Source of the DNA: Candidatus Omnitrophota bacterium
GTDB taxonomy: Bacteria; Omnitrophota; Gorgyraeia; Duberdicusellales; 4484-171
DNA: 6,769 nt
Reading direction: 5' to 3'
NCBI GenBank assembly: GCA_030601015.1
Contig: JAUVUO010000065.1
Coordinates: 1 to 6,769 of the forward strand
The position numbers and the translations under genes are program-made. The notes under the pieces are model-generated. The model saw nothing but the letters and a program-made list of their open reading frames with translations. It ran no database searches and was not told the DNA's origin. Shown one piece after another: positions 1 through 5,491 of the stretch; position 1 is the first letter of the stretch; every line of letters starts with the position of its first letter.

Positions 1-9
1 AGCCGAATT

Positions 10-46
10 GACCCTGAGAGGCCAAAGGGAGTCGAAGGGCCTTGGG
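10..46. repeat. REP-like palindromic element (CCCTGAG...GTCGAAGGG type)
   Basis: The element starts GACCCTGAG (10-18) and ends GAGTCGAAGGG (29-39). CCCT at 12-15 can pair with AGGG at 26-29 or with AGGG at 36-39, giving two alternative hairpins. Outside these, CCAA (22-25) is complementary to TTGG (42-45). This resembles the short palindromes of the form CCCTGAG-N-GTCGAAGGG that occur in many copies between genes of varied bacteria; that is from general knowledge, and only one copy is visible here. It is far more GC-rich than the sequence to its right, which supports a dispersed repeat rather than native coding sequence. Confidence 0.5.
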
Positions 47-53
47 TTTAATT

Positions 54-73
54 CCCCTCAGCTTGCTGCGGGG
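54..73. repeat. Near-perfect 20-base palindrome, REP-like hairpin
   Basis: CCCC (54-57) pairs with GGGG (70-73), and CAG (59-61) pairs with CTG (66-68), around a CTTG loop (62-65). Only the T58/C69 position is mismatched; a G at 58 would make the palindrome perfect. Such CCCCGCAG-loop-CTGCGGGG hairpins are known as multi-copy intergenic repeats in several bacterial groups, some of them linked to REP-associated IS200/IS605-type transposases. No transposase is present here. No T-tract follows, so a terminator role is unlikely. Confidence 0.55.
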
Positions 74-98
74 CAGTTCATTCGGTTATCAAGCCTTA

Positions 99-373
99 TT
101 GTTTTTAGTTTTTTGTTTTGTCCTGCCATTTACTGTTTGTTCTGCTGATCTTTATCATATACTAAAAAATAATGAAAATACCGGACAAGAATTAAGACAA
201 TTAGTTTTTGAAACAGATATATTGCCGGAGGGGATGAGGATGCTTTTATAAAAAAAAATATTGCTGATTTTAGGTTAATAGGACTTTTTGTTGGTGTGGG
301 ATTATTCAATATGTGTTACTTAAGTTATCATCTGCCGTTATTTTATTGTAAGGCTAGTGTTGATAAACTGTAA
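99..373 (+). pseudogene. Decayed gene for a small exported or membrane protein, one frameshift
   Basis: No family is recognised. One frame (stop at 249-251) encodes a hydrophobic stretch from about 99 (FLVFCFVLPF) that ends in a plausible signal-peptidase site, VCSA-DLYH, followed by a hydrophilic part reading ETDILPEG. At the GGGG run at 230-233 the sense continues in the -1 frame as DEDAFIKKNIADF, then a second hydrophobic segment (LIGLFVGVGLF), and stops at TAA 371-373. Joined at the G run, the product would be about 90 residues with a signal peptide or first membrane segment plus a second membrane segment. No ATG begins the hydrophobic stretch; TTG at 99 is the nearest usable start, and no ribosome site is seen. 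Loss of one G from a five-G run would explain the break. A sequencing error or programmed frameshifting are alternatives. The joined reading is inference. Confidence 0.35.
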
Positions 374-443
374 AATTTAAGTTTTTTTACCGGTTGAATA
401 CAAAGGCACATGTCTTAATTGTGGTTATCGAAAGGAGAGATTT

Positions 444-662
444 ATGAGTATTATAATACCGTGTGTTTTTAATACGGGAGATCTAGGGCTGGCGATAGGA
501 TCCGCAGTAAGTGTTGCTATGGATAATAGAGTAGATAATCGTGTAATGTATACAGCAGGGCAGGCTGTTTTAGAGATGGGGTTTTTAGGTGAAGAAGTCA
601 AAATTGTTTATTGTATACCCCTTAGTGTCAGTTCTAAAAATGTTTTTTTTGATAGGAGATAA
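444..662 (+). CDS. Hypothetical 72-residue protein, possibly a fragment of an interrupted gene
   Basis: No family is recognised. The ATG at 444 is preceded by AAAGGAGA (431-438) at 5 bases, one of the two best ribosome sites in the window. The product mixes hydrophobic segments (LGLAIGSAVSVAM) with an in-frame 12-base duplication (522-545) that encodes DNRV twice. Two things suggest it is a piece of something larger. The same frame is open upstream to 381 and there encodes CLNCGY, a CxxC pair typical of zinc sites. After the TAA at 660-662 it stays open for 32 more codons, ending in a TGA (759-761) that overlaps the truA start as ATGA. Slippage on the T8 run before the stop would instead give a hydrophobic tail ending at about 702. 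It may be a real short gene, a pseudogene, or a recoded gene; the sequence alone does not decide. Confidence 0.35.
   Translation: MSIIIPCVFNTGDLGLAIGSAVSVAMDNRVDNRVMYTAGQAVLEMGFLGEEVKIVYCIPLSVSSKNVFFDRR
522..545 (+). repeat. 12-base tandem duplication inside the small ORF
   Basis: GATAATAGAGTA (522-533) is followed directly by GATAATCGTGTA (534-545), with 10 of 12 bases identical. In the reading frame from 444 both copies encode DNRV (residues 27-30 and 31-34). The two differences fall in the Arg codon (AGA against CGT), so they are silent. Silent divergence after duplication suggests the frame has been under selection as protein at some time. Confidence 0.6.
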
Positions 663-757
663 GGTAGGGATATCAGAGATATTCATAATTTTGACAAATT
701 AATTAATATTGGACAGGCCTTAGGCCTATGTCATCAAATATATAATTATAGAAAACT

Positions 758-1513
758 ATGATTAGAGAAATAAACGTTTTTTTAGAAATAGAATATATGG
801 GAACTAAGTATTTTGGATTTCAAATCCAGAAAAAAAAATCCCCGGTAGAAACTACTATCCAGGGAGTTATAGAAGATTCCTTGAAGAAGCTTTTTAAGCA
901 AGATATACGGGTAACTTGTTCGGGAAGAACCGACAGATGTGTTCATGCTAAAGGCCAGGTAATAAATTTTAAAGTAAAAACCCAAATACATTTGAATAAC
1001 ATAAAAACCGCGTTAAATTCATTTTTACCGCAAGATATACGGATAAAAAAGATAAAAAAAGTTCCATTGGCATTTCACGCCAGATTTTCCGCTAAATCCA
1101 AAATTTATCGTTATATTATTCTTAACAGAAAGCAGCCTTCTGTGTTTTTGAATGATTTTTCTTGGTATATAGGTGAGCCTTTGGATATAAACAAAATGAA
1201 AAAAATTTTAGGGACTTTAAAAGGTAAAAGAGATTTCTCATTGTTTGCTAAAGAGCCTAAAAAGTATAAACATTGTATCCGAACGATAAAGAATATAGGT
1301 ATAAAAAAAAGAGGGACATTTATTTATATTGATATAGAAGCCAATGGTTTTTTGCGGCATATGGTTAGAAATATAGTATCTTTTTTAGTAAGTGTAGGGG
1401 TAGGTAAGGTAAAAATTCAGGATGTTCGTCTTATATTGGATAGAAATATTAAATATAGTAATAAGCCCGCTCCAGGAGGAGGGTTGTATCTATCGAAAGT
1501 CAAATATAAGTGA
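758..1513 (+). CDS. truA: tRNA pseudouridine(38-40) synthase TruA
   Basis: This cytosolic enzyme isomerises uridines 38, 39 and 40 in the tRNA anticodon arm to pseudouridine. At 251 residues it is within the usual bacterial TruA range. The N-terminal half carries EYMGTKYFGFQ (12-22) and the catalytic loop SGRTDRCVHAKGQ (55-67), with D59 in the place of the catalytic Asp (D60 in E. coli). FHARF (106-110) and YRY (117-119) follow. The C-terminal half has DF (159-160), GFLRHMVRNIV (197-207) and a closing APGGGLYLSKVKY. The catalytic loop is odd: most bacterial enzymes read GRTDAGVHA, but here the two residues after Asp are Arg and Cys. The start is fixed by family alignment. No Shine-Dalgarno is visible, and ATG 758 overlaps a stop codon as ATGA, so translation may be coupled to the interrupted frame upstream. 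Identification is firm. Confidence 0.96.
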   Translation: MIREINVFLEIEYMGTKYFGFQIQKKKSPVETTIQGVIEDSLKKLFKQDIRVTCSGRTDRCVHAKGQVINFKVKTQIHLNNIKTALNSFLPQDIRIKKIKKVPLAFHARFSAKSKIYRYIILNRKQPSVFLNDFSWYIGEPLDINKMKKILGTLKGKRDFSLFAKEPKKYKHCIRTIKNIGIKKRGTFIYIDIEANGFLRHMVRNIVSFLVSVGVGKVKIQDVRLILDRNIKYSNKPAPGGGLYLSKVKYK

Positions 1514-1565
1514 TTTTGTTTTATAGCGAATAGAACATAAACCCGTTTAATATTGTGTTAGAAAA

Positions 1566-1603
1566 TATTGGATATAAAGTATTTTTTAAACTTGTATCCA
1601 ATA
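1566..1603. other. Long AT-rich stem-loop between truA and the lipoprotein gene
   Basis: TATTGGATA (1566-1574) is perfectly complementary to TATCCAATA (1595-1603). The stem extends through a T-G wobble (1575/1594) and AAGT/ACTT (1577-1580 with 1590-1593), leaving A1576 bulged, for about 14 pairs around a 9-base U-rich loop. The nearest T-run (T6 at 1618-1623) lies about 14 bases past the stem, so this is not a standard intrinsic terminator. It could protect the truA mRNA 3' end, cause weak termination, or be a binding site or a remnant of a small mobile element. Confidence 0.5.
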
Positions 1604-1632
1604 AACGTATATATAGATTTTTTCAGTGGTTA

Positions 1633-1641
1633 TGATATAAT
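1633..1641 (+). promoter_or_regulatory. Extended -10 promoter giving a leaderless mRNA
   Basis: TGA-TATAAT matches the extended -10 pattern TGnTATAAT, with TATAAT at 1636-1641. No convincing -35 lies about 17 bases upstream, which extended -10 promoters can tolerate. Transcription usually starts about 7 bases after the -10 hexamer, here at or next to A1648 of the ATG, so the message would have almost no 5' leader. No ribosome site exists between the -10 and the ATG, which agrees with this. The start site is inferred. Confidence 0.5.
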
Positions 1642-1647
1642 TTAAAA

Positions 1648-2130
1648 ATGAAGAAAGGAATTTATATATTTATAGCTGCATTAATTTTTTTTAATTATGG
1701 ATGCTACAGTATTCGTAAGAAATTTATACGGAAGAAGAAATATCAAAAAGAACCAACAGTTTATATAGATTTAAAAGATTATTCCTCTCAACAGGCTGAA
1801 GGCGAATATCTTGATTATTATCTTTATGTAAAGGGGTGGTTGGATGAATTAGTTAAAGCTGTTGAAAAAGGTTTTAGCCCTAAAAGACAGAAATTAGCGG
1901 CTAATGAGGTTATACATAATTTAGAAATGGCAATGACATTTTTAAATACAGACGGGAAAAATGGAATGTATGCAATTTATGATGAATTTTTAGTAATCAG
2001 AAAAGAAATCGAGAATAATCCTATTTTCACTCAAAATGAAAAATATTTTTTATTATATAGAATGCGCAGTCTTAAACGTCAATTCGAAAAAAAATTTAAC
2101 TGGGTAGATATTGAAAAATGGAAGATTTAG
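1648..2130 (+). CDS. Putative lipoprotein of unknown function, 160 residues
   Basis: I do not recognise a family. The N-terminus is a short signal peptide: MKKG, a hydrophobic run at 5-15, and C19 after NYG. The Gly at -1 suits a lipobox but Asn at -3 is poor, so lipidation is likely rather than certain. A very basic stretch (RKK at 23-25, RKKK at 28-31) follows the Cys. From about residue 50 the protein looks helical and soluble, with an aromatic, conserved-looking core YYLYVKGWLDEL (57-68), a basic patch, then NEVIHNLEMAM (86-96). The C-terminus is rich in Lys, Arg and aromatics and has no second membrane segment. The protein probably sits at the membrane facing the periplasm or outside. 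The start is chosen because the signal peptide begins at this Met. It lacks a ribosome site and sits at the predicted transcription start. Its end overlaps the MBL hydrolase gene by 13 bases, implying co-translation. Confidence 0.75.
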   Translation: MKKGIYIFIAALIFFNYGCYSIRKKFIRKKKYQKEPTVYIDLKDYSSQQAEGEYLDYYLYVKGWLDELVKAVEKGFSPKRQKLAANEVIHNLEMAMTFLNTDGKNGMYAIYDEFLVIRKEIENNPIFTQNEKYFLLYRMRSLKRQFEKKFNWVDIEKWKI

Positions 2131-2735
2131 CTTTAAAAAATTTTATATTAGGCCCGCTTGCGAACAATTGTTATATAGTTTTTGATACTAAGTCTAAGGA
2201 AGGGTTTTTGATAGACGTATCTGCTCCTACTGAAAAGATAGATGAGTTTGTAAAAAAAGAAGGTTTAAAAATAAAATTTATTTTTTTAACTCATTCCCAT
2301 TTCGACCATATTAGCGGTTTGTCCAGATATTCGGTGCCATACTATATTCATGAAAAAGAAGTGAGATTTCTTAAAGATCCCAGTTTGAATGGTTCAGTAT
2401 ACTTTTCTTCGCCTTTAATAATAGAAAAGCCTCCGGAGATTTGTAAGGATAAAGATATATATTACTTAGGCAAACATCCAATTGAAGTAATTCATACTCC
2501 GGGGCATAGCCCGGGTTCAATAACCATAAAAGTTAACAAATGGCTTTTTAGCGGAGATGCCTTGTTTTATGATTCTATAGGAAGAACAGACTTTTCTTAT
2601 GGCTCAGAAATCACCCTGGTTAGATCTATAAAAGAAAAGCTTTTGGTATTACCTCGAGATACTCTTGTATATCCGGGGCATGGGCCGTTTACTACTATAG
2701 GCCGAGAAGTTGAGTCAAATCCCTTTTTACAATAA
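2118..2735 (+). CDS. Metallo-beta-lactamase-fold hydrolase, glyoxalase II-like (YcbL type)
   Basis: This is a 205-residue single-domain metallo-hydrolase with the full metal-binding set. HSHFDH lies at 59-64 (H59, H61, D63, H64), HTPGHSPGS at 126-134 (H130), SGDALF at 145-150 (D147), and PGHGP at 186-190 (H188). The early GPLANNCY (12-19) and the late PGHGPFTTIGREVESNPF are typical of the small glyoxalase II-like group. That group lacks the long C-terminal substrate domain of true GloB. Family members hydrolyse thioesters such as S-lactoylglutathione, or have unknown substrates, so no specific reaction can be given. No signal peptide is seen, so it is cytosolic. The start lies inside the end of the lipoprotein gene with no Shine-Dalgarno, pointing to coupled translation; the xer gene begins 8 bases after the stop. 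The fold is certain, the substrate unknown. Confidence 0.92.
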   Translation: MEDLALKNFILGPLANNCYIVFDTKSKEGFLIDVSAPTEKIDEFVKKEGLKIKFIFLTHSHFDHISGLSRYSVPYYIHEKEVRFLKDPSLNGSVYFSSPLIIEKPPEICKDKDIYYLGKHPIEVIHTPGHSPGSITIKVNKWLFSGDALFYDSIGRTDFSYGSEITLVRSIKEKLLVLPRDTLVYPGHGPFTTIGREVESNPFLQ

Positions 2736-2743
2736 TATAGAAT

Positions 2744-3637
2744 ATGGAAGTTTTTTTTGAAACGTTCATTGATTATCTTAAAGTGGAGAAAGGTTTATCT
2801 TACAATACCATTGATTCTTATAGCAGGGATTTACGCAAGTATGAGGATTATTTAAAAAGTTTAGGAATAAACGACCCTAAAAAGATTATTCGTAAAGATA
2901 TAACCGATTTTTTATTTTATTTGCGTAAGGATATATCACCGGTCAGCATTGCAAGATATTTATCCACATTGAAAAGTTTTCATAAGTTTTTACTAAGAGA
3001 AAAAATAACTTCGACAGATCCCTCTGATCTTATAGAAACACCGAAGTTAGAACAAAAAATACCTGTATATTTAACTTTATCAGAGGTATCTAAAGTATTA
3101 AAAAGTTCAAATTTAAAGAAAATTCAAGGTATAAGAGATAGGGCTATATTAGAACTTATGTATGCTGCCGGCCTTCGTGTTTCGGAATTAGTAATGATTA
3201 AATTTTCCGATATAAATCTTGAAGTTGGATTTATTAAGTGTAAAGGTAAAGGCTCTAAAGAGAGGATAGTTCCCATAGGTAAAGCTGCTATACATTTTGT
3301 GAATAAATATATCATTAAAGCGAGAGATAAGTTGTTGAATAAGAGAGTAAGTATTTATCTTTTTATCGCTCAAGGGGGGCATAGGTTAAGTCGGCAGAGT
3401 GTTTGGAAAATGATAAAAAAAGTAGTTCGTCTTGCGGGTATTAAGAAAAAAGTAAGTCCGCATACTTTACGTCATTCTTTCGCGACTCATCTTTTAGAAG
3501 GTGGTGCGGATTTAAGGAGTGTTCAGGAAATGTTAGGACATGCCAGCATAACTACCACTCAAATTTATACTCATGTTAACGAAACGAGGTTAAGGAATAT
3601 TCATAAAGAATTTCATCCTAGAGCTAGAAAAGGGTGA
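2744..3637 (+). CDS. xerD: Tyrosine recombinase XerC/XerD, closer to XerD
   Basis: This is a site-specific recombinase of 297 residues, the standard Xer length. Residues about 1-90 form the SAM-like core-binding domain (FIDYLKVEKGLSYNTIDSY, 8-26). The catalytic domain carries all six active-site residues: R145 in AAGLRVSEL, K169 in KGKGSKER, H240 and R243 in HTLRHSFATH, H266 in LGHAS, and the nucleophile Y275 in QIYTHV. GGADLRSVQ and QIYTHV resemble XerD more than XerC. Xer proteins resolve chromosome dimers at dif during division. Full length, uniform base composition and placement among tRNA genes argue for the housekeeping enzyme over a phage integrase. I see no dif-like site in the window. 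The XerC/XerD split is uncertain, and this could be the only Xer protein (XerH/XerS-like role). No Shine-Dalgarno precedes the ATG; it is 8 bases after the previous stop. Confidence 0.9.
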   Translation: MEVFFETFIDYLKVEKGLSYNTIDSYSRDLRKYEDYLKSLGINDPKKIIRKDITDFLFYLRKDISPVSIARYLSTLKSFHKFLLREKITSTDPSDLIETPKLEQKIPVYLTLSEVSKVLKSSNLKKIQGIRDRAILELMYAAGLRVSELVMIKFSDINLEVGFIKCKGKGSKERIVPIGKAAIHFVNKYIIKARDKLLNKRVSIYLFIAQGGHRLSRQSVWKMIKKVVRLAGIKKKVSPHTLRHSFATHLLEGGADLRSVQEMLGHASITTTQIYTHVNETRLRNIHKEFHPRARKG

Positions 3638-3658
3638 GAAGAAAATTTTATAAATATT

Positions 3659-4939
3659 ATGATAAACAGATTAAAAAATTTATCGGTTGAGTTTAAAAAT
3701 ATTTTAAAGGAATCTTCTTGTTTAGCGGATTCTTTGGGTTTTAAAGTCTATCTTGTGGGAGGGGTTGTTAGAGATTTAATATTAGAAAAAAAGGTTTTTG
3801 ATTTGGACATTGTAGTTCAAGGAGATGCTATTGTTTTTGCCGGAAAATTATCGGAATTATTAGGCGAAAAGTTTCAGAGGCATCATTCTTTTGGGACAGC
3901 TACTGTTAATTTTAACGCTCATAAGATAGATTTTGCTACGGCTAGAACCGAAATATATTCTAAACAGGGAGTTTTGCCGAAAGTTAGTCCGGCATCTATA
4001 ACCGAGGATCTCTTCCGTAGAGATTTTACAATAAATGCTATGGCTATAAGTTTAAATGGAGATGATTATGGGAAATTGATTGATTTGCATGATGGGTTTT
4101 TAGATTTGAAGAAAAAATTTATACGGGTTCTTCATGAAAAAAGTTTTTTAGATGACCCGACTAGAATATTAAGGGCTATACGGTTTGAACAAAGATTTAA
4201 TTTTAAATTTGAAGATGAAACCTATAAATTGATAAAATCGGCCTTAAATAGTGATGCCTTAAAGTTTGTTAGCCATCATAGGCTTAGAGATGAGATTGTT
4301 CTTATGCTTAAAGAATCTAATCCATCTAAATATATAAAAAGAATTCACCATTTAGCGGGATTTTGTTTTATTAATGGTCAAATAAAATTAGAACAAAAGG
4401 ATTTAGATGTTTTTTTTAGAATAGAACACTCATTGAATCATTATCATAAAAGGTTAAAAAAACACAGGATATTACAAGCTTATCTAATATATTTAGCAGG
4501 TATTTTATGTAAGCTTCCTTTGGATAAGGTAAAAAAAACAACCTATGACTTAGGGCTTAAAAAAGGAGAGGCTGCCATTATTTATTCTATCCGAAAAGGC
4601 CTTTTGTCAATTAAAACGCTCAAGAATTATAAAACACCGCATATTATTTATAAAACTTTGAAGCCTTACAGCCTAGAAAGCATATTGTTTTTTTATGCGT
4701 ATTATGGAAAAGATTTAAAGCGGAATATAGAATTTTTTTTAAATGAATTGGCAGATATTAAGTTGAAAATCAGGGGGAATGACCTTAAACGGTTAGGCTT
4801 TAAACCCTTAAAACTATACAGTGAAATTTTAAAAAAACTTCTTTATGTGAAAATAGATAAAAGACTTAAAACTAAAAAAGAAGAATTAAGTTCGGCTCAG
4901 AGAATATTTTATGGATTATCTCAGCAGTTAAAGAATTAG
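3659..4939 (+). CDS. cca: Class II tRNA nucleotidyltransferase (CCA- or A-adding)
   Basis: This cytosolic enzyme adds CCA, or only the last A, to tRNA 3' ends. Residues about 28-150 are the nucleotidyltransferase head. They hold LVGGVVRD (32-39), the metal-binding pair D48 and D50 in DLDIVV, D91 in KIDFATAR, and LFRRDFTINAMA (118-129). DDPTRILRAIRF (165-176) corresponds to the EDxxR nucleotide-template motif, with Asp for the first Glu. The remaining roughly 250 residues form the helical neck, body and tail. They end with RGNDLKRLGFKP (372-383), a degenerate form of the GxDLxxLGxxPGP motif found in A-adding and related enzymes. No HD domain motif is apparent. At 426 residues it is typical for the long class II forms. 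Whether it makes the whole CCA, only adds A, or is a poly(A) polymerase cannot be told from sequence. The start lies 21 bases after xer, with no well-placed ribosome site. Confidence 0.9.
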   Translation: MINRLKNLSVEFKNILKESSCLADSLGFKVYLVGGVVRDLILEKKVFDLDIVVQGDAIVFAGKLSELLGEKFQRHHSFGTATVNFNAHKIDFATARTEIYSKQGVLPKVSPASITEDLFRRDFTINAMAISLNGDDYGKLIDLHDGFLDLKKKFIRVLHEKSFLDDPTRILRAIRFEQRFNFKFEDETYKLIKSALNSDALKFVSHHRLRDEIVLMLKESNPSKYIKRIHHLAGFCFINGQIKLEQKDLDVFFRIEHSLNHYHKRLKKHRILQAYLIYLAGILCKLPLDKVKKTTYDLGLKKGEAAIIYSIRKGLLSIKTLKNYKTPHIIYKTLKPYSLESILFFYAYYGKDLKRNIEFFLNELADIKLKIRGNDLKRLGFKPLKLYSEILKKLLYVKIDKRLKTKKEELSSAQRIFYGLSQQLKN

Positions 4940-4975
4940 AAAAAATATTTATTTAGATAAAATAAGCCAAATTTA

Positions 4976-5004
4976 TTGATAATTATGCTATTTTGGGTTA
5001 TAAT
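4976..5004 (+). promoter_or_regulatory. Sigma70-type promoter for the rbfA-nrnA-truB unit
   Basis: TTGATA (4976-4981) is separated by exactly 17 bases from a perfect TATAAT (4999-5004). The expected transcript start is near 5011, leaving a leader of about 75 bases before the rbfA ATG. Two more TATAAT hexamers, at 5025-5030 and 5062-5067, have no matching -35 at normal spacing. This is the best promoter-like pair I find in the window. Confidence 0.6.
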
Positions 5005-5071
5005 TACACTTCCACAAAATATTTTATAATAGTAAAAATATTTAGCAATAATAGTAAATCCTATAATTTTT

Positions 5072-5080
5072 AAAAAGGAG
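5072..5080 (+). promoter_or_regulatory. Shine-Dalgarno of rbfA
   Basis: AAAAAGGAG ends 6 bases before ATG 5087. It is one of only two clear ribosome sites in the window, and it supports the upstream Met over the second Met at codon 5. It stands at the head of the transcription unit, whereas the downstream genes rely on weak sites or coupling. Confidence 0.75.
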
Positions 5081-5086
5081 TTTTAG

Positions 5087-5464
5087 ATGTCTTTAAGAAT
5101 GGATAGAGTAAATAGTGAATTAAGAAAAAGGATTATGGAGATAATTCAAAAGGAGGTTGATGATCCGGATATAGATCTTCTATCTATAACAAAAGTTGAT
5201 ACAACCAAAGACTTGCAGGAAAGTAAAGTCTATTTCAGTGTTTTAGATGAAAATAAATATGAAAAAGTTCAAAAAAGTTTAAATTTAATGAAAGGATTTA
5301 TTCGGGGAGTTCTAGGGAAAAATATAAGGCTTAAAAAAACTCCTCATTTGATTTTTATAAAAGATGATTCAATGAAATATAGTGTTGATATATACAAGAA
5401 AATAGAAGATGTTAAGAATAATGATCAACGGGATCGCGGAACAACAATAGAAAATTCAGGATAA
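5087..5464 (+). CDS. rbfA: 30S ribosome-binding factor RbfA
   Basis: RbfA is a small KH-type RNA-binding protein that binds the immature 30S subunit near the 16S rRNA 5' helix and helps late processing and cold adaptation. The 125-residue length is normal. Family marks are the N-terminal helix RVNSELRKRIMEII (7-20), DDP (25-27), ITKVDTTKDL (34-43), KVYFSVL (47-53), the KH kink LMKGFIR (67-73) and TPHLIFIKDDS (85-95). The tail after about residue 105 is polar and probably disordered. RbfA is often found after nusA and infB; here the tRNA nucleotidyltransferase gene lies upstream and the gene has its own promoter and ribosome site. nrnA follows after 27 bases and then truB, the usual downstream neighbours, which reinforces the call. 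Confidence 0.93.
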   Translation: MSLRMDRVNSELRKRIMEIIQKEVDDPDIDLLSITKVDTTKDLQESKVYFSVLDENKYEKVQKSLNLMKGFIRGVLGKNIRLKKTPHLIFIKDDSMKYSVDIYKKIEDVKNNDQRDRGTTIENSG

Positions 5465-5491
5465 AAAATAAATTTTTTAAAAACAAGTGAT

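Noticed and set aside
43..58. T-arm-like sequence TGGGTTTAATTCCCCT, hinting at a tRNA 3' end
   Set aside because: The loop lacks the conserved TTC, and no acceptor, D or anticodon arms can be built from 1-42. The CCCC run is better explained as an arm of the palindrome at 54-73.
715..728. AGGCCT-T-AGGCCTA double palindrome before truA
   Set aside because: It is too short and has no room for a loop. It also reads as ordinary codons in the open frame ending at 761.
691..746. TTGACA at 691-696 and TATAAT at 741-746 as a truA promoter
   Set aside because: The two hexamers are 44 bases apart, and neither has a partner at normal spacing.
782..991. Minus-strand open frame inside truA
   Set aside because: It lies wholly within a firmly identified gene, has no ribosome site and does not resemble a known protein. 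Similar minus-strand frames inside xer and nrnA were dropped for the same reasons.
2744..3637. Mobile-element integrase with attachment sites
   Set aside because: No flanking direct repeats, tRNA gene, excisionase or cargo genes are present. Length and motifs fit a housekeeping Xer recombinase.
4959..4994. Possible terminator after cca (AAAATAAGC with GCTATTTT)
   Set aside because: The stem is weak with a bulged A and a 19-base loop, there is no T-tract, and its loop overlaps the rbfA promoter hexamers.
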